The position numbers and the translations under genes were made by a program. A stretch of 9,507 nucleotides of DNA from Pseudomonadota bacterium (GTDB lineage: Bacteria; Pseudomonadota; Alphaproteobacteria; Sphingomonadales; Sphingomonadaceae), in assembly GCA_030271565.1 (NCBI GenBank), contig JARXKR010000083.1:1-9507 (forward strand), in the 5' to 3' direction. This document shows, piece after piece, positions 1 to 5,314 of the stretch. Every line of letters begins with the position of its first letter. The stretch's first letter is position 1. The notes beneath the pieces were generated by a model, which was not told the origin of the DNA, ran no database searches, and saw nothing but the letters and a program-made list of their open reading frames with translations.

Positions 1-557
1 TGATCGGGGCGTTTGACTGGCCGCTGTGGCTGCGCGTGCTGTTCAGTTTCGTGGCAATGGACCTGGCCGGGTATGCGATCCATCGCCTGTCGCACGTCTG
101 GTCGCCGCTGTGGCGGATCCACCGGGTGCATCATACCGACAACGATATCGACCTCTCGACGCTGTTCCGGGCGCACCCGGCTGCGGTAGTCGTCACCACA
201 TTGCTCGAATTTGTAGTGATTGTCGCGCTTGGCCTGCACCCGCTCGGCATCATGGCCCATGGACTCGCCAGACTTGCCACCATGGCGTTCGGCCATGCCA
301 ATGTGACATCGCATCCCCGCCTCAGCAGACTGCTTAGCGCGGTGTTGGTGACGCCAAATTTCCACCGGATGCACCATTCGGCGTGGCAGCCTGAGACCGA
401 CAGCAATTACGGGGAGGTGCTGACTTTGTGGGACCGACTGTTCGGCAGCGTGAGCCGCAGCGCAGGACCGATCGAGCGGTTTGGATTGGGCGATGCCTTC
501 GATCACGACGCTGCTGCGCCGCTCGGCCAGCTAAAGCTGCCGTTCGTTTCGCGCTGA
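1..557 (+). CDS. Fatty acid hydroxylase / sterol desaturase family protein, 5'-truncated by the window edge
   Basis: The reading frame is open from base 3 to the TGA at 555-557, so the gene begins before the window and about 184 C-terminal residues are visible. The His clusters typical of membrane di-iron oxygenases of this superfamily appear in order: HRLSH (HxxxH), HRVHH (HxxHH) shortly after it, then near the C-terminus a TSHP stretch and NFHRMHHS (HxxHH). These His residues are expected to bind two irons that activate O2 for hydroxylation or desaturation of a lipid. Hydrophobic segments between the clusters (around bases 185-270) fit membrane helices. The substrate cannot be read from sequence; sphingomonads use such enzymes on carotenoids, fatty acids, sphingolipids or hopanoid-like lipids. 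The internal GTG at 36 is not the start, because the frame and conserved sequence continue upstream of it. The gene converges on the SRP RNA gene, whose 3' end lies only a few bases past its stop. Confidence 0.85.
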   Translation, partial: IGAFDWPLWLRVLFSFVAMDLAGYAIHRLSHVWSPLWRIHRVHHTDNDIDLSTLFRAHPAAVVVTTLLEFVVIVALGLHPLGIMAHGLARLATMAFGHANVTSHPRLSRLLSAVLVTPNFHRMHHSAWQPETDSNYGEVLTLWDRLFGSVSRSAGPIERFGLGDAFDHDAAAPLGQLKLPFVSR

Positions 558-562
558 ACGAA

Positions 563-654
563 TAAGGAGCCGGCCGACCCGCCGCAACCCGTTGTGGCTG
601 CTTCCTTCCGGACCTGACCAGGTTGGCGGGCGCAAACGTCCGACCGACTCCCGG
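563..654 (-). ncRNA. ffs: Small signal recognition particle RNA (4.5S RNA)
   Basis: The minus strand carries the almost invariant SRP domain IV: GGTCAGGTCCGGAAGGAAGC and the following AGCC lie within 596-618, with the GGAA tetraloop closed by C-G and the asymmetric loop that binds the Ffh M domain. The two ends pair perfectly over 11 bp (about 651-641 with 576-566, two G-U pairs), giving the single long hairpin of the short bacterial SRP RNA, about 90 nt long. The product binds Ffh (SRP54) and, with FtsY, targets membrane and secreted proteins co-translationally. The 5' end near 652-654 is supported by a -10 box seven bases upstream. The 3' end is less certain: the stem finishes at 566 and is followed on the RNA strand by TTATTCGTT, so the mature end is probably within 560-566. 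The identity is very secure; the exact ends are approximate. Confidence 0.95.
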
Positions 655-659
655 CGGCG

Positions 660-688
660 CATATGGCGGGGGTGTCGCGTTTGCGCAA
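660..688 (-). promoter_or_regulatory. Putative promoter of the SRP RNA gene
   Basis: Read on the minus strand there is TTGCGC (688-683), a 17-base spacer, and CATATG (665-660). The predicted start seven bases beyond the -10 falls at about 653, exactly where the terminal stem of the SRP RNA begins. The -35 keeps the TTG core and the -10 has the AT-rich centre expected of a strong housekeeping promoter in a GC-rich alphaproteobacterium. The fit between box spacing and RNA end is the main support. Confidence 0.55.
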
Positions 689-775
689 GTCTGCGTCGGC
701 GGTTCAGGCTAATTGACGCCATCGGCTGACGCCAATCGTGGCAGCCGATATGGCCCTATCCCTTCCGGAATGGCC

Positions 776-837
776 ATGAAGCGGGTTGGCCGGCTGTCTC
801 ACAGCGCGACCCAAGCCAGTCAGCCGGCCCGCTTCAT
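776..837 (-). terminator. Long imperfect hairpin after the complex I subunit gene
   Basis: Bases 776-785 (ATGAAGCGGG) pair with 828-837 and 790-796 (CCGGCTG) pair with 821-827. This gives 17 base pairs interrupted by one 4-base bulge (TTGG, 786-789) around a 24-base loop. It begins 12 bases after the stop of the NDUFS4-like gene (850) on the minus strand. There is no U-tract, so intrinsic termination is not certain; it could also protect the mRNA 3' end or be a decayed repeat element. The rest of 689-849 shows no coding sequence that I can support. Confidence 0.45.
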
Positions 838-849
838 ACTTCCGGCAAA

Positions 850-1128
850 TCAGCGGAAATTGTCGGCGTAGGCCTGCAGTTTGAGGCGGCGCGGCGGGGT
901 CGCGTAGACTTCGGCCGCGATCCCGCACTTGTCGGCATAAGCCTGTGCGGCAGCGCTATCTGCAAAGGTCAACTGCACCTGCGCCTGGGTATCGCCCGAT
1001 CCGGCCCAACCCATCAGCGGATCGGGCCGCTTGGCCTCAGCAGGCGCGAATTCGAGGATCCATTCGTCAAGCCGGGCGCGGCCCGATTGCATGGCGTTCT
1101 TGGGGCGCTGGAAGATGCGTGCTGACAT
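850..1128 (-). CDS. ETC complex I subunit, NDUFS4-like accessory protein
   Basis: This encodes a 92-residue protein beginning MSARIFQRPKNAMQSGRAR and ending AYADNFR. It matches the ETC_C1/NDUFS4 family, the bacterial counterpart of the mitochondrial 18-kDa complex I subunit found in alphaproteobacteria. Recognisable blocks are RIFQRPKNAMQSG (4-16), DEWILEF (21-27), DPLMGWAGSGDTQAQV (36-51) and the terminal KLQAYADNF (83-91). The protein is expected to sit on the peripheral arm of NADH:quinone oxidoreductase near the NADH-oxidising module; it has no catalytic residues of its own. The start is the ATG at 1128 because GGAG lies four bases upstream and the family begins here. An open frame continues upstream to 1203, but that stretch is repeat sequence shared with the end of hrpB. 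The gene starts 43 bases after the hrpB stop on the same strand, so co-transcription is plausible. It lies away from any nuo operon, as is usual for this subunit. Confidence 0.9.
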   Translation of the reverse strand: MSARIFQRPKNAMQSGRARLDEWILEFAPAEAKRPDPLMGWAGSGDTQAQVQLTFADSAAAQAYADKCGIAAEVYATPPRRLKLQAYADNFR

Positions 1129-1167
1129 AGAACTCCGCTTGCGTCGAAACGCGCGGCGAATCAAGTC

Positions 1168-1192
1168 CCGCTCATGCTGAGCCTGTCGAAGC
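1168..1192 (-). repeat. Solitary REP-like element at the 3' end of hrpB
   Basis: This 25-base stretch matches the two REP-like arms at 2151-2175 and 2204-2228 at 24 of 25 positions (the difference is at 1175). On the minus strand its core reads GACAGGCTCAGCATGAG. It overlaps the last codons of hrpB and contains that gene's TGA (1174-1172). This repeat type is common in sphingomonad genomes; here it stands alone without an inverted partner nearby. Confidence 0.75.
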
Positions 1193-3685
1193 ATTGAACG
1201 CATTCTTGGTCTTCAGACTGGGCGCTTCGGTCCACGGGGTGTCGGGCCAGCGGTGCTTGGGATAGCGGCCCTTCATGTCGCGCTGCACATCGCGCCACGA
1301 TCCACGCCAGAAGCCGGGCAGATCGCGCGTGGTCTGGAGCGGCTTGCCGCCGGGGTCGGTGAGCTTGATCAGCAGTGGCTGCGGCGGGCGGCCAGAAGTT
1401 GGATGCCGGTCGAGCCCGAACAGCTCCTGCGCCCGCAGCTCGACCGAAGGTCCGCCGGGATCGGCGTAGTCGATGGCGTGACCGGTGCCCGCCGGGCTGG
1501 TGAACTGCGCCGGGGCAAGTGCATCGAGCTGCTGGCGTGCTGGAAAATCGAGCCGGGCGAGCAAGGCATCGTGCAGCCGCGCGGGCTTGAGATCGTCAAG
1601 CCGGCGGGTGAGCATTGGGCCGAGCCATTGGTCGACTTCGGCAAGCAGCGCCTCGGCATTGAGCGCGGAGATTCCGGCAAAACGTGCACGGGTCAGCAGG
1701 GCCTTGCTCGCGTTGGACAATGGCAGCAGACCCAGCCCATCGGTCTTGATGCGGTTGATCAGGAACGCGCGGATCGCTAACGGATCGGGCGCAGGATCGG
1801 GTCCGCGCGATAAGGTGATGGCGCCGAGCCGCGCTTCAAGCAGCGCCTCGATCCGGCGCTCGTCGGCGATCCAGCGCAGTACCGTGCGCCGCTCGATCCG
1901 GTGCGCCAGCCACTTGGTCACTTCGACTTCGTCGAGCGCAATCGCTCCGGTGATCCGCGCACCTTTGGCCTCGCCCTGCGCCTCGCCCACCGCCAGCCAC
2001 TCGGCGCGCGCCAGCGGTGACGCGGGATCGAGCCGCAGCCCGCGCCCTCCCGCAGTGAGCCATTCCTCGCCGCTGGGCGAACGGCGGCGCGCGATGTTAT
2101 CGGGGTATGCTTCGGCGAGAAGGATGCTTAGCGGCGGGTGTTGCGAACGGGCTTCGACAGGCTCAGCCTGAGCGGACCTTTTTCCCTTATCCAATTCCAA
2201 ACCCCGCTCAGGCTGAGCCTGTCGAAGCCCAAGCGCCGCCCTCTCCCAACGCTCCGCCAGTTTGCGCGAGGCCTCCGCCCGGCTTGAGCGGTCACGGTCC
2301 CACCGCTCAAGCCGCGCGGCAAGGTCATCGCCGCGTCCACCCAGCCCGCGCTCCTGCAACAACAAGACCAGCTTTGCTGCACGCGCCGCTACGCCATGCT
2401 GCGCAGCATAGAGCAGCGTGTGGGCGAGCGGCGGCGCCATCGGCAGACCCGCCATGCTACGCCCGTGCGGGGTGATCGCGCCTTGCTCATCCAGCGCGCC
2501 AAGCTCTTGTAAAGTCTGCCTTGCTGCGGCCAATGCTGCAGGTGGTGGCGCATCGAGCCAGGCCAGCTTTGCGGGCTCTGCTGTGCCCCACTGCGCCAAC
2601 GTAAGCAGCAGCGGCGCGAGGTCCGAGGTCAGCATCTCGGGCGGGTCGAATGCTGCACGGCCAGGATGCGCGGCTTCTTCCCATAGCCGGTATGCCACGC
2701 CCGGCCCCTGCCGCGCCGCGCGCCCGGCCCGCTGCGCCGCGGCAGCTTGCGAGGCACGGTGCGTGACCAGCCGCGTCACCCCGGCGGCTTTGTCGAACTC
2801 GGCACGCCGCGACAGTCCGGCATCTACCACGACTGACACCCCGTCGAGCGTGAGCGAGGTCTCGGCAATCGCGGTCGCCAGCACAATCCGCCGCTGGCCT
2901 TGCGGATCGCGCTTGATCGCGGCGCGCTGGGCGGCCGGCTCGACCTGACCATGCAGCGGCAGAACCAACGCTTGCGGCAGCTTCTCCGCCAGCCGCTCGC
3001 GGGTGCGTTCGATCTCGCCGACGCCGGGCAGGAAGGCCAGAATATCTCCTGACTCTTCACGCCATGCGGTCAGAACCGCGCTCGACACCGCCTCATCGAG
3101 CCGCAATTCGGGCCGCGCGCCAAGCCAGCGAACCGCCAGCGGATAGGCCTTGCCCTCGCTCTCAACCACCGGCGCGCCGCCGAGCAGATCCGCGAACCGC
3201 GCCCCGTCGATGGTGGCGGACATGACCACCAGCCGCATGTCCTCGCGCAGCACACTCGCGCTTTCGATGGCCAGCGCCAGCCCGAGATCGCTGTCGAGAT
3301 GCCGCTCGTGCGCCTCATCGAACAGCACCGCCGAGCAACCTGTAAGCTCAGGGTCTTTGAGGATCGTTGCAACGAAAATCGCCTCGGTCATCACCAGTAC
3401 GCGCGTCCTGGCGCTGCGTTTGCTGTCCAGCCGGGTCAGGTAGCCGATCGTTTCGCCCGCAGACTCGCCCATCAGTTCGGCCATCCGCTCCGCCGCCGCG
3501 CGCGCGGCGACCCGGCGCGGCGAGAGCACAATGACCTTGCCGGTGCACCAGTCTTCACCCAGCAGCGCCGGAGCCACCGCCGTGGTCTTGCCCGCGCCCG
3601 GCGGCGCGATCAGGACCGCCGAGGTGCCGACGCGCAGAGCCGACAGCAGATCGGGCAGGACAGTGTGGATAGGGAGCTGGCTCAT
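1172..3685 (-). CDS. hrpB: ATP-dependent helicase HrpB (DEAH box)
   Basis: The 837-residue protein has the full set of superfamily 2 DEAH helicase motifs: I APPGAGKTT (27-35), Ia LSPRRVAARAAAE (54-66), II DEAH (123-126), III MSAT (155-158), IV ILAFLPG (215-221), V ATAIAETSLT (270-279) and VI QRAGRAAR (318-325; many relatives have GRAGR). A helicase-associated region follows. The C-terminal HrpB-specific domain includes DYADPGGPSVELRAQELFGL (739-758) and GFWRGSWRDVQRDMKGRYPKH (791-811, conserved W/Y positions). It is a cytoplasmic RNA-helicase-like NTPase; the physiological role of HrpB is poorly defined. The start at 3685 is supported by AAGGTG five bases upstream, which overlaps the TAA of the aldo/keto reductase gene, suggesting translational coupling. 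Two oddities stand out: residues about 486-513 are encoded by a palindromic repeat insertion, and the last residues ASTGSA plus the stop come from another copy. Without the insert the length is close to the family's usual ~810-825. Confidence 0.95.
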   Translation of the reverse strand: MSQLPIHTVLPDLLSALRVGTSAVLIAPPGAGKTTAVAPALLGEDWCTGKVIVLSPRRVAARAAAERMAELMGESAGETIGYLTRLDSKRSARTRVLVMTEAIFVATILKDPELTGCSAVLFDEAHERHLDSDLGLALAIESASVLREDMRLVVMSATIDGARFADLLGGAPVVESEGKAYPLAVRWLGARPELRLDEAVSSAVLTAWREESGDILAFLPGVGEIERTRERLAEKLPQALVLPLHGQVEPAAQRAAIKRDPQGQRRIVLATAIAETSLTLDGVSVVVDAGLSRRAEFDKAAGVTRLVTHRASQAAAAQRAGRAARQGPGVAYRLWEEAAHPGRAAFDPPEMLTSDLAPLLLTLAQWGTAEPAKLAWLDAPPPAALAAARQTLQELGALDEQGAITPHGRSMAGLPMAPPLAHTLLYAAQHGVAARAAKLVLLLQERGLGGRGDDLAARLERWDRDRSSRAEASRKLAERWERAALGLRQAQPERGLELDKGKRSAQAEPVEARSQHPPLSILLAEAYPDNIARRRSPSGEEWLTAGGRGLRLDPASPLARAEWLAVGEAQGEAKGARITGAIALDEVEVTKWLAHRIERRTVLRWIADERRIEALLEARLGAITLSRGPDPAPDPLAIRAFLINRIKTDGLGLLPLSNASKALLTRARFAGISALNAEALLAEVDQWLGPMLTRRLDDLKPARLHDALLARLDFPARQQLDALAPAQFTSPAGTGHAIDYADPGGPSVELRAQELFGLDRHPTSGRPPQPLLIKLTDPGGKPLQTTRDLPGFWRGSWRDVQRDMKGRYPKHRWPDTPWTEAPSLKTKNAFNASTGSA
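2149..2230. repeat. Paired REP-like inverted repeat (REPIN-like) inside hrpB
   Basis: Bases 2149-2175 and 2204-2230 are perfect reverse complements over 27 bp and flank a 28-base loop (2176-2203). Each arm contains GACAGGCTCAGCCTGAG or its complement, itself partly palindromic (CTCAGCCTGAG). The pair is read through in frame by hrpB as residues about 486-513 (LRQAQPERG ... AQAEPVEAR). Paired arms of this type are the usual mobile form of REP sequences, moved in trans by RAYT transposases in families where this has been studied. No RAYT gene is in this window. The loop is visibly richer in A/T than the surrounding coding sequence. Confidence 0.85.
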
Positions 3686-3694
3686 GCCGGCACC

Positions 3695-4711
3695 TTAGCC
3701 CATCGGGTACATGATCTCTTTCGAAACCTTGTCGATCGCCTTCATAACCTCGCCCGGCAACACCAGGTCGATCGCCGCGAAGATCTCGTCGAGCTGGTCC
3801 TCCTTGGAAACCCCGACAATGGTCGAGGCGACGAAATCGTGCTGCTTCGACCAGGCCACCGCCAGCGTCACCGGGCTCATCCCGGCTTCCTTGGCGATCT
3901 CGGCAAAGCGCGCGGTCGAGGCAAGCGACTTTTCGTTGACGAACCGCCGCCCCATTGCGGCCTGCCGACCTTCCATCCCGAGATAGCGGGTAAAGCGCGC
4001 GCCTTCGGGCCGTGCGTCGTTGTTGTATTTGCCCGACAGCACCCCGCCGCCGATCGGCGAATAGGGGATCAGGCTCACGCCTTCCTGGCGGCAGACCTGC
4101 GCCAATTCGTCCTCGAAGCGGCGGTTGTTGAGGCTGAAATTGTTCTGGATCGTCTGGTAACGCGCCCCGCCGGTCGCGTCGGAGGCGGCGATGCTCTTCA
4201 TCAGCCCCCAGCTGGTTTCATTGGAGCAGCCGAGCACGCGCACTTTGCCCGCGCGAACCAGTTCGTCGAGCACTTCCATCGTTTCCTCGTAAGGCAGGTC
4301 GTGATCGGGCCAGTGGGTCTGGTAAAGGTCGATGTAATCAGTGCCGAGCTTGGTCAGACTGGCCTCGACAGCGGTGATGATATTGCGCCGATCGAGCGAG
4401 GTCATGCCCGAGCGCAAGGGCGAGCGGAACCACACGTGGCTCGGCCCGGAAACCTTGGTGGCCAATATGATCGCATCGCGCGGCTTGGTCTTGAGCCACT
4501 TGCCGACGATCTCCTCGGTCCGCCCAACCCATTTGGCGTCGGGCGGCACCGGATAGCCTTCGGCAGTATCGTAAAAGTCGATCCCGGCTTCAAAACTGCG
4601 GTCGAGGATGCGCAGCGCGGCTGCCTCGTCAGTCTGGCTGCCGAAGGTCATCGTCCCCATGCAGATGTCGGAAACAACGATAGAGCTTTTGCCCAAACGG
4701 CGACGTTGCAT
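3695..4711 (-). CDS. Aldo/keto reductase, Tas-like
   Basis: The predicted product is a 338-residue NAD(P)H-dependent oxidoreductase with an (alpha/beta)8 barrel. The catalytic tetrad is readable: D48 and Y53 in [12 protein letters not shown] (46-57), K86 in LATKVSGPS (83-91) and H133 in YQTHWPD (130-136). The SIPYSP-like block is [16 protein letters not shown] (214-229), and the cofactor-phosphate loop is near [10 protein letters not shown] (298-307). The TAEGYPVPP block followed by [11 protein letters not shown] resembles E. coli Tas. The substrate is unknown; carbonyl compounds are expected. I chose the ATG at 4711 because GGGAG lies nine bases upstream and the family starts MQRRRLGKS; the frame extends to a TTG at 4750, but that segment carries the leader palindrome. 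The gene ends nine bases before hrpB, so the two probably share a transcript. The upstream gap to sciP is 118 bases and contains a hairpin and an inverted repeat. Confidence 0.92.
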   Translation of the reverse strand: MQRRRLGKSSIVVSDICMGTMTFGSQTDEAAALRILDRSFEAGIDFYDTAEGYPVPPDAKWVGRTEEIVGKWLKTKPRDAIILATKVSGPSHVWFRSPLRSGMTSLDRRNIITAVEASLTKLGTDYIDLYQTHWPDHDLPYEETMEVLDELVRAGKVRVLGCSNETSWGLMKSIAASDATGGARYQTIQNNFSLNNRRFEDELAQVCRQEGVSLIPYSPIGGGVLSGKYNNDARPEGARFTRYLGMEGRQAAMGRRFVNEKSLASTARFAEIAKEAGMSPVTLAVAWSKQHDFVASTIVGVSKEDQLDEIFAAIDLVLPGEVMKAIDKVSKEIMYPMG

Positions 4712-4734
4712 TGCGGTATTCTCCCGGCCCAAGA

Positions 4735-4753
4735 CGGTTGCTGTGTGCAACCG
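4735..4753. promoter_or_regulatory. Operator-like inverted repeat upstream of the aldo/keto reductase
   Basis: CGGTTGC (4735-4741), spacer TGTGT, GCAACCG (4747-4753) is a perfect 7-bp dyad centred about 33 bases upstream of the reductase ATG. Its size and position suit a dimeric repressor or activator site, or a short hairpin in the leader. No cognate regulator is identifiable in the window, so the function is inference only. Confidence 0.35.
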
Positions 4754-4789
4754 ACCTGCCGGTTTGGTGCCGCCGGGTCAAGCGCGCGC

Positions 4790-4819
4790 GGGACGGTGCA
4801 AGATCAATCGCACCGTCCC
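4790..4819 (-). terminator. Perfect hairpin after sciP
   Basis: GGGACGGTGC (4790-4799) pairs perfectly with GCACCGTCCC (4810-4819) around a 10-base loop. On the minus strand it starts 10 bases after the sciP stop, the usual position of an intrinsic terminator. No U-run follows (the next bases are GC-rich), so efficiency is uncertain. Confidence 0.6.
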
Positions 4820-4829
4820 TGGCGAAGGA

Positions 4830-5162
4830 TTAGACCGCGACCAGCTCGCGGAGCCGGGTGCTTACCTCTTCGCGATTGCGACGGCGCAGGGCGCGATCCT
4901 GCTGCGACCAGGCGACGCGCAGGCCGGAAACCCCGGCGCGGTCCATCGCGCGTTGCCACGAGTAGAACTCCTCGAGGCTGAGCCGGTAGCGTAGCATCAC
5001 CTCGTCGATCGTCATTAGTCCGCTTTCGACAGCCGCGACGACCTGCGCCTTGCGACTTGCCACCCAGCGCGTGGTATCGGTCGGTGGCAGGCTGTCCCGC
5101 GTAATGACTTCACGATGCGGCCCGACGATCCGGGCGGGGCGGGAGTTGTGGTATTCCATCAT
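4830..5162 (-). CDS. sciP: SciP-like CtrA inhibitor (DUF1153)
   Basis: The predicted protein is 110 residues long. Family features are RIVGPHREVITRDSLPP (11-27), the signature TRWVASRKAQVVAAV (31-45), then a helix-turn-helix-like segment with GLMTIDEVMLRYRLSLEEFYSWQRAMDRAGVSGLRV broken into its helices at 48-60, 62-70 and 72-83. In Caulobacter, SciP is a small cytoplasmic protein that binds CtrA and stops it recruiting RNA polymerase at CtrA promoters, acting in G1. This copy has a highly charged C-terminal tail of about 25 residues (QDRALRRRNREE and on) that may distinguish it from the Caulobacter protein. Two adjacent ATGs (5162, 5159) are possible starts; GAGGG sits about seven bases before the first. 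The longer open frame to 5318 crosses the CtrA box and a hairpin and is not expected to be translated. A second DUF1153 paralogue elsewhere in the genome is possible, so the exact orthology is inferred. Confidence 0.85.
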   Translation of the reverse strand: MMEYHNSRPARIVGPHREVITRDSLPPTDTTRWVASRKAQVVAAVESGLMTIDEVMLRYRLSLEEFYSWQRAMDRAGVSGLRVAWSQQDRALRRRNREEVSTRLRELVAV

Positions 5163-5217
5163 TTTACGGCCCTCGATTAGAGTGGCCCCCAAGTCCGGTA
5201 ACTGTCGGGTTTGCGTG

Positions 5218-5233
5218 GTTAAAACCAACTTAA
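5218..5233 (-). promoter_or_regulatory. CtrA-binding box upstream of sciP
   Basis: The minus strand reads TTAAGTTGGTTTTAAC, that is TTAA-N7-TTAAC, the complete consensus bound by phosphorylated CtrA. In this GC-rich region two TTAA words at exactly this spacing are unlikely by chance. The box ends about 56 bases upstream of the sciP ATG, compatible with overlap of the -35 region of the sciP promoter. In Caulobacter sciP itself is activated by CtrA. A clear -10 box downstream could not be picked. Confidence 0.75.
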
Positions 5234-5244
5234 AATGGCGCTCG

Positions 5245-5278
5245 GCTCGCCGCACGCAGGGCGCGGCAATCGGCGAGC
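5245..5278 (-). terminator. Hairpin between the polyprenyl synthase gene and the sciP promoter
   Basis: GCTCGCCG (5245-5252) pairs with CGGCGAGC (5271-5278) around an 18-base, GC-rich interior that could pair partly. It lies 36 bases after the synthase stop and 11 bases before the CtrA box on the minus strand. There is no U-tract. Its position suggests it ends synthase transcripts and insulates the sciP promoter. Confidence 0.45.
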
Positions 5279-5314
5279 AGCACTGCTTCAACGACGAAGC
5301 GTTAGCGGGCCAAA

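Noticed and set aside
1129..1203. N-terminal extension of the complex I subunit by 25 residues
   Set aside because: The extension is encoded by the REP copy and the hrpB 3' end; the family starts at MSARIF and a GGAG lies before the ATG at 1128.
2149..2230. CRISPR-like repeat
   Set aside because: There are only two arms in inverted orientation, no direct repeats with regular spacers, and no cas genes; it is a REP pair.
4712..4750. TTG start 13 codons upstream for the aldo/keto reductase
   Set aside because: The added residues are outside the family, cross the dyad in the leader, and the ATG at 4711 has its own Shine-Dalgarno sequence.
3299..4981. 560-residue open frame on the plus strand
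   Set aside because: It runs antisense across hrpB, the aldo/keto reductase and sciP, is rich in Arg/His/Ala as expected of a GC-rich shadow frame, and shows no family motif.
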